From assembly GCA_023954255.1 (NCBI GenBank), contig JAMLIH010000003.1:1-64000 (forward strand): 64,000 bases of DNA. The letters run 5' to 3'. The translations under genes were made by a program, and so were the position numbers. Positions 35,775 through 44,332 of the stretch are shown here, in pieces. The stretch comes from Phyllobacteriaceae bacterium. GTDB lineage: Bacteria; Pseudomonadota; Alphaproteobacteria; Rhizobiales; Rhizobiaceae. The notes under the pieces are model-generated. The model worked only from the letters and a program-made list of their open reading frames with translations. It was not told where the DNA came from and searched no databases. How positions within the stretch are numbered: position 1 is the stretch's first letter; every line of letters begins with the position of its first letter.

Positions 35775-36440
35775 TCAATAGGTTGGCGGCGATATGATCC
35801 AGATCACTTCCGCTGGCCTGTCCCCCTTGTTGACCCAGCCATAGGGCTGGCGGTCGAACTGGAAGCTGTCGCCTGCTTTCAGAAGATAGCTCACACCGCC
35901 AATGGTCATCTCCAGTTCGCCGCTGACCACATAGCCGCCGTCCTGGGTATCCCGCGCCGCCATCACCTCGCGCCTTGCGCCGGGCGCAAAGACGGAGCGG
36001 ATCATCTCGAAATCGCCACCGATATCGGGCGACAGCAGCTCCTCCGTCAGTCCGTCCTCGGGCGATCCCATGGCCGCACGCGAATGGGCCCGCACGATCC
36101 AGCCGCGTTCGTCGGCGGGTGCATCGGCATTGCGGAAGAAGAAGCTGACCGGCACGCCGAAACGGGCGGCAATCGCCTTGAGATCGGGAATGGAGGGGTT
36201 TGCCTGGCCGCGCTCGACCTGCGACAGCCAGCCGATGGAGCGCCCCAGCGCATCGCATAATTCGTTGAGCGTCATGCCCCGGCTCTTGCGCAGGGCGCGG
36301 ATATCATTTCCCACATGGTGCTGGGGTACTGCCACGGCAGCCAGACCGGGCGCAGTCTCCACGCCATGCGGCACGGACGGGGCATCGGCAGCCTCTGTCC
36401 CGGAGGCGATCAACGCTTTCGGCAAGGCACGTCCGGCCAA
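35775..36440 (-). CDS. XRE family regulator with cupin sensor domain
   Basis: 221 residues from a TTG at 36440 with a strong GGGAGGA ribosome site. After about 40 weakly ordered residues comes an XRE helix-turn-helix (IRALRKSRGMTLNELCDALGRSIGWLSQVERGQANPSIPDLKAIAARFGVPVSFFF), then a cupin (GGYVVSGELEMTIGGVSYLLKAGDSFQFDRQPYGWVNKGD). Such proteins bind small ligands in the cupin and often control amine or amino-acid catabolism. It is first in the minus-strand operon with the two dehydrogenases, the PEP mutase-family enzyme and the MttB homologue, 38 bases after a 27-bp palindrome, so it probably regulates itself and the operon. Confidence 0.9.
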   Translation of the reverse strand: MAGRALPKALIASGTEAADAPSVPHGVETAPGLAAVAVPQHHVGNDIRALRKSRGMTLNELCDALGRSIGWLSQVERGQANPSIPDLKAIAARFGVPVSFFFRNADAPADERGWIVRAHSRAAMGSPEDGLTEELLSPDIGGDFEMIRSVFAPGARREVMAARDTQDGGYVVSGELEMTIGGVSYLLKAGDSFQFDRQPYGWVNKGDRPAEVIWIISPPTY

Positions 36441-36477
36441 GGGCTTCCTCCCGCAATCCTTCCGGTTCCGGTCCGGA

Positions 36478-36504
36478 AATGAAATTATTCATAAGAATTT
36501 CATT
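36478..36504 (-). promoter_or_regulatory. 27-bp palindrome upstream of the XRE-cupin operon
   Basis: AATGAAATT - nine bases - AATTTCATT: perfect 9-bp arms in an AT-rich block, with the spacer (ATTCATAAG) itself partly symmetrical. It lies 38 bases before the TTG start. Probable operator for the XRE-cupin protein. The remainder of 36441-36638 is AT-rich spacer without a gene. Confidence 0.55.
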
Positions 36505-36621
36505 TTATCAAAAAATTGGCAAGTGTTTTCATCCGGCGCGCACCGGAATCTTTACTGCCATGCCGGGCGAAATCACCGGCAGATTTGCCTCACTGATGAA
36601 AGGAATTGACTTAGACTGCGC

Positions 36622-36642
36622 CTAGAGCGCGTGATGCTCTAG
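36622..36642. repeat. CTAGAGC inverted repeat at the end of the solute-binding protein gene
   Basis: CTAGAGC-GCGTGAT-GCTCTAG. The right arm contains the stop codon of the minus-strand gene ending at 36639. Similar GCTAGAGCAC sequence occurs at about 39122. It resembles the short dispersed CTAGAGC palindromes seen in Rhizobiales genomes. It lacks a T-run, so it is not a classic terminator. Confidence 0.45.
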
Positions 36643-37904
36643 AAACCCGGCAGGCCCAGTTCACGGGCCGCCTTCATGTAATCGGCTTCGGCGCGCTTCA
36701 GTGCCGAGGCCGGATCACGGTTGTCGAATACGACGGCCTCGATCTGATCGTTCAGCGCGCGGCGCAGCAGGTTCAGCGCCTGGCTGTCGGGATAAGGCTC
36801 AATGCCGGCATCGATTGCCGCCAGCACATCCTTGGCCAGATGACCCGGCTGAAAGTCCTTGACCAGCCACAGCGCTTCCCAGCCATGTTCGGCAAGCATG
36901 TCTTCGTCGAGGCCCTCAAGCGCTGTCAGGAATGCCGCCTCGGCTTCCTCCTCCGTGGCGCTGACGGGAATGGCAAAGCCCTCCCACCAAAGCGTTGCCG
37001 CCGGCTTGCCGCTATCGCCGATAGCCGGCGCCGGCAGTATCTGCATCTTTCCGGCAACCCGGCTGACCGCCGGATTATCGAGCGGCCCGACACTGCTCAC
37101 CCAGGTCACCGACATCGGCGCGGTAAACCGCATCAGGTCGTTGAGCACGGTGGCGGCATCGCGTTCCCTGGCTTCCTTCGGCAAATATGCAGCCAGCTTC
37201 TTCATCTGCTCAAGCGCGGCAATTCCCTTCTCCGTGGAAACCGACGGCTTGCCGGCTTCGCCGAACAGGGACCCACCGGCGCCGAGAAACAGATCGATGA
37301 ACTCCTGGGTCAGGTTCCACCCCGGCTTGTAGGCAAGCGTCAGCGGCACCTCGAACAGCCTGGAATCGGTGGCCTTGAGCTTTTCGGCCGCCTCGATCAG
37401 GCCGTCATAGGTCTTCGGCGTACCGATTCCTTCCTGCACAAGCAGTTCGCGATGGACGGTCATCGCCTTGGTGTTGGCGGCAACCGCGATGGCGATGACC
37501 TTGCCATCCTGGCGGATCAGTTGCCTGGGATGAAGCAATACCTTGTAGCGTTCTGCCAGATCATCGAGCGGCCGCAACAGCTTCTGGCTCGCCAGCCGGT
37601 ACAGGCTGGCGTTGGAAATACCCACCAGCGAACCCAGATTGCGGTCGGGATTGCCGGGATCGGGCTCAACGGTCGCCGCATCGAAACCGTATTCCACGGT
37701 AACGTTGCCGCACTGCATCATGTGCTGCGCAACACCGCGCCACAGCGGATAGTCGGGAAGATGCACGCTAAGCGAAGTGTTGTTAGGCGTACTGCAGGCA
37801 GCCTTCGCAGCAGGCGCGGCAAGAACGGTTGCCAGCGTAACCAGACAGGCAAGGCCGGTTTTCCACATCTCTTGCGGCAGACGCCCGGTGCCGGCGCGTA
37901 TCAT
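36639..37904 (-). CDS. ABC transporter extracellular solute-binding protein (family 1), orphan
   Basis: 421 residues. The N-terminal basic stretch and hydrophobic run (TGLACLVTLATVLAAPAAKA, ending near residue 34) form a signal peptide, so the mature protein is periplasmic. A start at the second Met (37868) would also keep the signal. The mature part has a sugar-type binding fold: NLGSLVGISNASLYRLASQK, GWNLTQEFIDLFLGAGGSL, ATLWWEGFAIPVSATEEEAE. No permease or ATPase gene lies beside it, which is unusual for this family, so it may serve a transporter encoded elsewhere. The ligand cannot be told. Confidence 0.8.
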   Translation of the reverse strand: MIRAGTGRLPQEMWKTGLACLVTLATVLAAPAAKAACSTPNNTSLSVHLPDYPLWRGVAQHMMQCGNVTVEYGFDAATVEPDPGNPDRNLGSLVGISNASLYRLASQKLLRPLDDLAERYKVLLHPRQLIRQDGKVIAIAVAANTKAMTVHRELLVQEGIGTPKTYDGLIEAAEKLKATDSRLFEVPLTLAYKPGWNLTQEFIDLFLGAGGSLFGEAGKPSVSTEKGIAALEQMKKLAAYLPKEARERDAATVLNDLMRFTAPMSVTWVSSVGPLDNPAVSRVAGKMQILPAPAIGDSGKPAATLWWEGFAIPVSATEEEAEAAFLTALEGLDEDMLAEHGWEALWLVKDFQPGHLAKDVLAAIDAGIEPYPDSQALNLLRRALNDQIEAVVFDNRDPASALKRAEADYMKAARELGLPGF

Positions 37905-38214
37905 CTTGCAGCCTGTCCCCTGAGAACGTTTTCTGTTTGAGGCCGCTTCTTATCAGTTAACTTGATGTGCTTCCACTATAGACATCCGCCCCATTCACGG
38001 ATAAACACCGCGCCGAGTCCTTTTGAAGACAATCGATGAATGGCGGATGAGGCCTCGCTCCCGCATTTTTACGTTGAATTCCCAAACCAAAACTGGTTTT
38101 TCAGGTAAATGAGGGCATGCACGGGCCTTGGGGCCCGCCACCGGGCAAATTCGCAGCCGGAAAACCGCCGACGGGCGGATAACAGCCGGCAATTGAAGAA
38201 TAAGAGGTTGTAAC
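37905..38214. other. 310-base intergenic region between the solute-binding protein gene and acpXL
   Basis: No gene seen. It should hold the divergent promoters of both flanking genes; TTGATG (37963-37968) with CTATAG about 10 bases downstream is a poorly spaced candidate. AAACCAAAACTGGTTT (38095 region) and GGGCC-TTGG-GGCCC are small hairpins of unknown role. Confidence 0.3.
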
Positions 38215-38490
38215 GTGAGCACCTTTGACAAAGTAGCTGACATCATTTCCGAAACCAGCGAGATTCCGCGCGAGGAAATCACGCCGGACAGCCACACGAT
38301 CGACGATCTCGGCATCGACAGCCTTGACTTCCTCGACATCGTGTTCGCCATCGACAAGGAATTCGGCATCAAGATTCCGCTTGAGGCCTGGACCCAGGAA
38401 GTCAATGACGGCAAGGCATCGACCGAGGAATACTTCGTGATGAAGAACCTGGTCGCCAAGATCGACGAGCTGATCGCCGCCAAGGCGTAA
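38215..38490 (+). CDS. acpXL: Acyl carrier protein AcpXL for very-long-chain fatty acid of lipid A
   Basis: 91 residues starting at GTG 38215 behind [24 protein letters not shown] contains Ser36, the phosphopantetheine attachment site, and the sequence through [26 protein letters not shown] is the AcpXL pattern, longer at the C-terminus than the housekeeping AcpP. AcpXL carries the growing C28 (omega-1)-hydroxy acyl chain that LpxXL moves to lipid A. It is the first gene of the conserved acpXL-fabZXL-fabF2XL-fabF1XL-adhXL-lpxXL order, which identifies it securely. Confidence 0.96.
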   Translation: MSTFDKVADIISETSEIPREEITPDSHTIDDLGIDSLDFLDIVFAIDKEFGIKIPLEAWTQEVNDGKASTEEYFVMKNLVAKIDELIAAKA

Positions 38491-38591
38491 GGTCGGCGCT
38501 CGCCGGCAAGCCGCCAGACATATTCTCCGGAAAACAGGCCCCTCGGGGCCTGTTTTGTTGATACCTGCCAAGCCAGAAAGACTTCAAACCC

Positions 38592-39050
38592 ATGCTGCTC
38601 GAATATTTCCAGATGATTGACCGGATCACCGAAGTCGATCTTGAGGAAAAGGTCATGCGGGCCCAGTCCACCGTGCCGGATGAAAGCACGGTGTTCGAGG
38701 GCCACTTTCCCGGCCATCCGCTGGTTCCCGGCGTGCTGATGATCGAAACCATGGCGCAATGCTCCGGCATTCTCATCATGCACACGATCGATTTTACCAG
38801 GATACCGCTGCTTGCCGGCGTCAAGGAGGGCAAGCTGAGGGATTTCGTCGGCCCCAAGGCTGCCCTTGAGATCAAGGCCGAAATCGAACACGAAGGCTCC
38901 GGCTTTGCGGTTACCCGCGCCGAGATCCGCTCGCAGGGCAAGCGTGTTGCCAATGCACAACTGACCTTCACCATCATGCCCTTCCCGAGCGAGGAGTTGC
39001 AGGGCCTGATCCGCCAGCAGGTTGCCGACATGAAGAAGGAACCGGCCTGA
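38592..39050 (+). CDS. fabZXL: 3-hydroxyacyl-ACP dehydratase of the VLCFA locus
   Basis: 152 residues with the FabZ hot-dog fold: VFEGHFPGHPLVPGVLMIETMAQCSGIL contains the catalytic His (in HFPGHP) and Glu (in IETMAQ). It removes water from 3-hydroxyacyl-AcpXL in each elongation round. The C-terminal extension (PFPSEELQGLIRQQVADMKKEPA) is longer than in housekeeping FabZ. Its place directly after acpXL matches rhizobial loci. Confidence 0.93.
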   Translation: MLLEYFQMIDRITEVDLEEKVMRAQSTVPDESTVFEGHFPGHPLVPGVLMIETMAQCSGILIMHTIDFTRIPLLAGVKEGKLRDFVGPKAALEIKAEIEHEGSGFAVTRAEIRSQGKRVANAQLTFTIMPFPSEELQGLIRQQVADMKKEPA

Positions 39051-39189
39051 GCGCGCTAACCGTGACCGGAAACCGCCGCCCCGCCCGCCCTGTTTTGGGG
39101 TGTTTTCGTTTTTCGATACCTGCTAGAGCACTTCAAAACAAAAAGGCGGCAGACCGCATAAAACCTGGCGAATGCGTTTTGGAAACCGA

Positions 39190-40389
39190 ATGACCGAAAA
39201 GAAGAACGACGTCTGGATAACGGGTATCGGGCTGGTGTCCTGCTTCGGCGAAGGCCCCGAAACCCATTGGGAAAAGCTGCACGCGTCGAATGCCGCCTCC
39301 GCGCCGATCGACCGCGAAACCTATGCGCCCTATGCCGTGCATCCCCTGCCCGAGATCGACTGGACCGCCCAGATGTCGCGCAAGGACATGCGCCAGATGG
39401 AAAACTGGCAGCGCATCGGTACTTATGCCGCCGGCCTTGCGCTCGACGATGCCGGCATGAAGGAAGACGAGGAACTGGTCTCCACCATGGACCTCGTCGT
39501 CTGCGCCGGCGGCGGCGAGCGCGATCTCGAAGTCGACACGGCGATCCTGAAGGAAGCCCAGACCCGCAACGATCGCGACCTGATCCTCAATGAGCGCCTG
39601 CCTCAGGACCTGCGCCCGACGCTGTTTCTGGCACAATTGTCGAACCTGATGGCCGGCAACATCTCCATCGTGCACAAGGTAACCGGCTCTTCGCGCACCT
39701 ATATGGGCGAGGAATCGGCCGGCGTGACCGCCATTCGCGATGCCGTGGCGCGCATTTCCCACGGCCAGAGCAGCCATCTTCTCGTCGGCGGCGGCTACAA
39801 TGCGGAACGGGTCGACCTGTTCCTCAACATCGAACTGGGCCGCTATCTGGCGCGTGACACGGCAGCCCCTGTTCAAGAGAGGCTGGAGGCCGGCGGCGGC
39901 ATGATCCCCGGCAGCGCCGGCGCTTTTCTCGTTCTTGAATCGGCCGAACACGCCAGGGCGCGCGGCGCAAGACCTTATGCCAGGATCACCGCTGTCGCAT
40001 CCGATCTCGGCAACCGTACCGAAAAGGAAACCGCGGCGCGCTTTACCCGGATGATCGACAAGCTGTCACTTGATCGCGACAGCCGCCCCGCCATCCTCTC
40101 GGGCGCCAGCGGCCAGGACGATATCACCAGATGGGAACTCGATGCACTGCGCAGCCGCTTCGGCATGGAGGCGGCGATCCGCAGCTACACGTCGATGATC
40201 GGCAATCCGATCGAGGCGAACTTTCCCTTCGGCCTTGCGCTTGCTGCAATGGCGCTGAAGAACGGCCATTTCTACGAGCCGTTTGAAGCGGCCGAAAAGC
40301 CGGTTAAAATCCCGCCAACCTCCATCCTCGTCAGCACCGCCGGGCATTATCGCGGCGAAGGGATGGCGATGGTGGAAACCGCTTCCTGA
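39190..40389 (+). CDS. fabF2XL: Beta-ketoacyl-ACP synthase-like subunit lacking the active-site cysteine
   Basis: 399 residues from ATG 39190. It has the thiolase fold of FabF (WITGIGLVSCFGEGPETHW, FLAQLSNLMAGNISIVHKVT, AGGGMIPGSAGAFLVLESAEHARARGARPYA, SYTSMIGNPIEANFPFGLAL). The expected TACASG nucleophile segment reads TGSSRTYMG: the cysteine is missing, and the His-containing NAHGT and GHT motifs are also altered (SGASGQDD, MIGNPIE). It therefore probably acts as a chain-length or structural partner for FabF1XL rather than a condensing enzyme itself. Third in the locus order, as in Rhizobium. Confidence 0.9.
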   Translation: MTEKKNDVWITGIGLVSCFGEGPETHWEKLHASNAASAPIDRETYAPYAVHPLPEIDWTAQMSRKDMRQMENWQRIGTYAAGLALDDAGMKEDEELVSTMDLVVCAGGGERDLEVDTAILKEAQTRNDRDLILNERLPQDLRPTLFLAQLSNLMAGNISIVHKVTGSSRTYMGEESAGVTAIRDAVARISHGQSSHLLVGGGYNAERVDLFLNIELGRYLARDTAAPVQERLEAGGGMIPGSAGAFLVLESAEHARARGARPYARITAVASDLGNRTEKETAARFTRMIDKLSLDRDSRPAILSGASGQDDITRWELDALRSRFGMEAAIRSYTSMIGNPIEANFPFGLALAAMALKNGHFYEPFEAAEKPVKIPPTSILVSTAGHYRGEGMAMVETAS

Positions 40390-40404
40390 TCAAGGAGACT
40401 GTCA

Positions 40405-41682
40405 ATGTCCACGCAGTATACCGATCACCTTGGCAGGCCGGTCATCGCCGTGACCGGCATGGGTGTGGTGACCTCCCTCGGCAAGGGCAAGAAGGCAAAC
40501 TGGGAAGCGCTGTCGGCCGGAAAATCCGGTATCCGGAAGATCACCCGCTTTCCCACCGATGGCCTCAACACGGTGATTGCCGGTACCGTCGATTTCATGG
40601 AGACCGAGGAAGTCTCGGCGCCCGCGATCTCCTATGCCATGGCGGAAAGCACTGCCGGCGAAGCGCTGGAGGAAGCAGGCTTCGGCGACGAAGGCTTTCC
40701 CGGCCCGCTGTTTTTCGCTGCACCTCCGGTTGAAATGGAGTGGCAGCACCGTTTCGCCTTGATGGAGGAAGGTCCCTCCATGGAACCGGGCTACGAACAA
40801 TTGCTGCAAGCAGCCCGCGCCAAACCCCATCCGAAAATGCACAGCCTCATCCAGCTCGGCACCATCGCCTACAAGCTGGCTGAGAAATACCGCACCCAGG
40901 GCCTGCCGATCTCGCTTTCGACAGCCTGCGCATCCGGCGCCACTGCACTGCAGCAGGGCATCGAGGCGATCCGCCGCGGCGAGACCGAGGCTGCCCTGTG
41001 TGTCGCCTCCGACGGATCGGTAACCGCCGAAGGGCTGATCCGCTTTTCGCTGCTGTCGGCGCTCTCCACCCACAATGAAAACCCTTCCGCCGCCTCCCGC
41101 CCCTTCTCCAAGGACCGCGACGGCTTCATCATGTCCGAAGGGTCGGCTGCGCTGGTGCTGGAAACGCTGGAACATGCCGTTGCCCGTGGCGCCAGGGTCA
41201 TCGGCGTCATTCGCGGCGTCGGCGAAAAGGCGGATTCCTTCCACCGCACCCGTTCAAGCCCGGACGGCAAGCCGGTCATAGCCGCCATCAGCGCCGCGCT
41301 GGAAGATGCCGGCATGTCGCCGGACGAGATCAGCTACGTCAACGCCCACGGCACCTCGACGCCGGAAAACGACCGCATGGAATACAACACGCTCAAGGCC
41401 GTGTTCGGCGAGCGCATCCATGAGGTGCCGATTTCCTCCAACAAGTCGATGATCGGCCACACGCTGACAGCCGGCGGCGCCGTCGAAGCGGTGTTCTCCT
41501 TCCTCACCATGAAGGAAAGCACCATTCCGCCGACCATCAACTACGACAATCCCGATCCGGATATCCCGCTCGACGTTGTGCCAAACGTCAAGCGCGAGGC
41601 GGAAGTGAACTCGGTGCTGTCGAACTCCTTCGGCTTCGGCGGGCAGAATGCCTGTCTTGTCTTTGCCAAGGATGTGGCGTGA
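40405..41682 (+). CDS. fabF1XL: Beta-ketoacyl-ACP synthase, catalytic VLCFA elongation enzyme
   Basis: 425 residues. The catalytic triad is complete: Cys175 in LSTACASGATALQQG, His in VNAHGTSTPENDRMEY and His in KSMIGHTLTAGGAVEA; GFGGQNACLVF closes the fold. It condenses malonyl units onto acyl-AcpXL beyond C18. It begins 15 bases after fabF2XL, and the two are likely to form a heterodimer by analogy with paired ketosynthase/chain-length-factor proteins. Residues 85-140 form an insert relative to housekeeping FabF. Confidence 0.95.
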   Translation: MSTQYTDHLGRPVIAVTGMGVVTSLGKGKKANWEALSAGKSGIRKITRFPTDGLNTVIAGTVDFMETEEVSAPAISYAMAESTAGEALEEAGFGDEGFPGPLFFAAPPVEMEWQHRFALMEEGPSMEPGYEQLLQAARAKPHPKMHSLIQLGTIAYKLAEKYRTQGLPISLSTACASGATALQQGIEAIRRGETEAALCVASDGSVTAEGLIRFSLLSALSTHNENPSAASRPFSKDRDGFIMSEGSAALVLETLEHAVARGARVIGVIRGVGEKADSFHRTRSSPDGKPVIAAISAALEDAGMSPDEISYVNAHGTSTPENDRMEYNTLKAVFGERIHEVPISSNKSMIGHTLTAGGAVEAVFSFLTMKESTIPPTINYDNPDPDIPLDVVPNVKREAEVNSVLSNSFGFGGQNACLVFAKDVA

Positions 41683-41818
41683 CGGGGCATGGCATAACGA
41701 AAAGCAAATCCACCACCTGCTGCGGGCTGTGCGATATTCATGCGGGAATAATCCACTGTTCCGCGCAACAGTTTGTTGAAATTGGCCTCTAAGGCAGAAT
41801 GACAAGGGAGACACGGCG

Positions 41819-42850
41819 TTGCGCGCGCTCCAACTGGTTTCCGAACGCGAAGTAAAAGTCACCGATGTCGAGGCGCCACCGCCGCCCGGCGAAGGCGAGG
41901 TGCAACTGAAGATCAAGGTCGTGGCCCTCAACCACATCGACGTGTGGGGCTGGCGTGGCATGGCATTTGCCAAGCGCAAGCTGCCGATGACGGTGGGCGC
42001 CGAGGCTTCCGCCGAAGTCGCCGCAATCGGCCCCGGCGTATCGGGTCTGAAGACCGGCGATCTGGTGGCAATCTATGGCGCGCCGACCTGCGGCGTCTGC
42101 CGCCCCTGCCGCGAGGGCCGCGACAACCATTGCGAACACCCCAAGGGCGTGCACGGCTTCCATCTCGACGGTTATGCCCGCGAGTTCGCCAACATGCCTG
42201 CCCGCAACGTCGTGCGTGCGCCGGAAGGCCTGAGCGATATCGCTGCCGCCGTCGCACCGGTGACCTTCGGCACCTGCGAGCACATGCTGTTCGACAATGC
42301 CAGGCTTGAGAGCGGCGAGACCATTCTGGTCCATGCCGGCGGCTCCGGCATCGGCTCGGCGGCGATCCAGCTTGCCAAGAAGATCGGCTGCACGGTGATC
42401 ACCACCGTCGGTTCCGACGACAAGATCGAGCCTTGCCTCGAACTCGGCGCCGATCACGTCATCAACTACCGCGCCGACCGCTTCGAGGGCGCTGTCCGCA
42501 AGATCACCAAGAAGAAGGGCGTCGATGTGGTCTTCGAGCATGTCGGCAAGGACACCTGGGCTGGCTCCCTGCTCTCGCTGCGTCGCGGCGGCCGGCTCGT
42601 GACCTGCGGCTCCACTTCCGGCGTTTCAGCGGAAACCAACCTGATGATGCTGTTCCAGCAGCAATTGCGCCTGATCGGCTCCTTCGGCTGCAACATGCGC
42701 AACCTGACCGATGCCATGGAAAAGATGGCCAAGGGCATTGTGCATCCGGTGATCGACACGGAACTCGAATTCGGCGATCTTTCCACCGCGCTGGAGCGCA
42801 TGGAAGGCCGCAAGGTGTTCGGCAAGATCGTCATGCGCGTCAACGACTGA
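41819..42850 (+). CDS. adhXL: Zinc-type alcohol dehydrogenase/enoyl reductase-like protein of the VLCFA locus
   Basis: 343 residues starting at TTG 41819 behind AAGGGAG. MDR-family features: ALNHIDVWGWRGM, structural-zinc cysteines CGVCRPCREGRDNHCEHPKG, the Rossmann AGGSGIGSAAIQLAKKIGCTV, and RRGGRLVTCGSTSG. In this locus it is proposed to supply the enoyl-reduction step or an alcohol-level step in VLCFA synthesis. It lies between fabF1XL and lpxXL as in other rhizobia. The four-Cys cluster shows a zinc-binding member, but which reaction it performs is not visible. Confidence 0.88.
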   Translation: MRALQLVSEREVKVTDVEAPPPPGEGEVQLKIKVVALNHIDVWGWRGMAFAKRKLPMTVGAEASAEVAAIGPGVSGLKTGDLVAIYGAPTCGVCRPCREGRDNHCEHPKGVHGFHLDGYAREFANMPARNVVRAPEGLSDIAAAVAPVTFGTCEHMLFDNARLESGETILVHAGGSGIGSAAIQLAKKIGCTVITTVGSDDKIEPCLELGADHVINYRADRFEGAVRKITKKKGVDVVFEHVGKDTWAGSLLSLRRGGRLVTCGSTSGVSAETNLMMLFQQQLRLIGSFGCNMRNLTDAMEKMAKGIVHPVIDTELEFGDLSTALERMEGRKVFGKIVMRVND

Positions 42851-42894
42851 GATCAGTCCGTTTCATCCATTCGAAAACCGTACCGGAAACCGCA

Positions 42895-43875
42895 ATGGCC
42901 GGCAGGCGCACCAAATATCCCCGCTGGTATGTCGTGTTGCGCAATACGCGCGACTGGCTGATTGCAGCCGCCGCCCTCGGGTCGATCCGGATGATCAAGT
43001 TCCTGCCTGCCGACCCGGCCATCAATGCGACGGCAAAACTCGCCCGCCTTCTCGGCATGTTGCATCCGCGCACCGAGGACGCCCGCAAGAACCTTCGCCT
43101 CGCCTTTCCCGAAAAAACCGACGAGGAGATCGAGAAAATCCTGCGCGGCATGTGGGAACACATGGGACGCACCGGCGCCGAATACGCCTTTCTCGACAAG
43201 ATTTTCGATGTCGATTTCGACAATCCGCACAAGAGCCGTTTCGAGATTGCCGGCATCCCCAATTTCGAGGAACTGCGCGAGCATGACGGCCCGGCCATCT
43301 GTTTTACTGCCCATACAGGAAACTGGGAGGTTCTGCCGATTGCCGCTGCCGCTTTCGGCCTCAACATCACCGCGCTGTTCCGTCCGCCCAACAATCCGTT
43401 TCTGGCCAGAAAACTGCTGAAGGCCCGCAAGACCGCCATGGGCCATCTGGTGCCCTCGCGCGCCGGCGCTGCCTGGGCACTCTCCGGCGTCATGGACGAA
43501 GGCGGCAAGATCGGCCTTCTGGCAGATCAGTATTACGACAACGGTCCGATGGTCACCTTCTTCGGCCACAAGGCAGCCGCCAACCCGCTGCTGGCGAAAC
43601 TCGCCCGCAATTATGATTGTCCGGTCTATCCGGCCCGCACCATCCGCCTGCCCGGCGGGCGTTACCGCATCGAACTGCAGGACCGCCTCGAACTGCCGCG
43701 CGACAAGGCCGGCGGCATCGATACCGACGCCACCACGCAGCTTGTCAACACGGTCATGGAAGGCTGGATCCGCGAGCATCCCGAGCAATGGCTTTGGCTG
43801 CACCGCCGGTGGCGGTCGTCAAAGCCCCGCCGGCGGAAAAGAAGCCGGCGGCCGGTAAGCAACCGGCCGTCATAA
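42895..43875 (+). CDS. lpxXL: Lipid A VLCFA acyltransferase
   Basis: 326 residues from ATG 42895. LpxL/HtrB family: a membrane-anchoring segment (about 18-38), LHPRTEDARKNLRLAFPEKT, the catalytic HTGNWE (His140, Glu145), FRPPNNPFLARKL, and IGLLADQYYDNGPMVTFFGHKAA. It transfers the 27-hydroxyoctacosanoyl-type chain from AcpXL to the lipid A precursor at the inner membrane. The very basic C-terminal tail (about 305-326) is variable. It ends the acpXL operon, converging on the L,D-transpeptidase gene. Confidence 0.94.
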   Translation: MAGRRTKYPRWYVVLRNTRDWLIAAAALGSIRMIKFLPADPAINATAKLARLLGMLHPRTEDARKNLRLAFPEKTDEEIEKILRGMWEHMGRTGAEYAFLDKIFDVDFDNPHKSRFEIAGIPNFEELREHDGPAICFTAHTGNWEVLPIAAAAFGLNITALFRPPNNPFLARKLLKARKTAMGHLVPSRAGAAWALSGVMDEGGKIGLLADQYYDNGPMVTFFGHKAAANPLLAKLARNYDCPVYPARTIRLPGGRYRIELQDRLELPRDKAGGIDTDATTQLVNTVMEGWIREHPEQWLWLHRRWRSSKPRRRKRSRRPVSNRPS

Positions 43876-43891
43876 CCCCGGCTTTCCAACC

Positions 43892-44332
43892 TTACTGCGT
43901 GATCCGGATACTGGTGTTGCCCGCCCCGTACTGCTGCACCATGCTGTAGAGCCTGGCCGCATTGTCGGGATGAAGCCGTATGCAACCATGCGATGCAGGA
44001 CGGCCCAGCCCCTTGATGTGGCCGGTGCCGTGAATGGCATAGCCGCCACGGAAAAAGATCGAATAGGGCATCGGCGCGCCATCATATTTCTTCGAATAAT
44101 AGCGCTTGTACATGCGCTGCGGCCGGTAACTGCCGGTTGGCGTGCGGTAGCCCTTGCGCCCGGTAGACACCGGCCAGCGATGCAGCAACCTGCCATTGCG
44201 GTAGACATGCATCGTCTGGTCTGAGATGTCGATGCGCGCCTCCAGCGTTGCAGCATTGGCCTGTGCCGGCATCACGGCCGGCGTGGCAAAAAGCATAGCG
44301 GCAGCGAATACAGCCCCCAATATCTGTTTCAT
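43892..44332 (-). CDS. L,D-transpeptidase (YkuD domain), exported
   Basis: 146 residues from ATG 44332 with a GGAGGGAG ribosome site. Signal peptide residues 1-27 (ending AQANA). The YkuD catalytic motif is present: AIHGTGHIKGLGRPASHGCIRLHPDNA, with His115 and the nucleophile Cys117. It acts in the periplasm on peptidoglycan stem peptides, forming 3-3 cross-links or attaching proteins. It is a minimal form: one YkuD domain and no LysM or other binding domain. It stands alone, converging with lpxXL. Confidence 0.92.
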   Translation of the reverse strand: MKQILGAVFAAAMLFATPAVMPAQANAATLEARIDISDQTMHVYRNGRLLHRWPVSTGRKGYRTPTGSYRPQRMYKRYYSKKYDGAPMPYSIFFRGGYAIHGTGHIKGLGRPASHGCIRLHPDNAARLYSMVQQYGAGNTSIRITQ

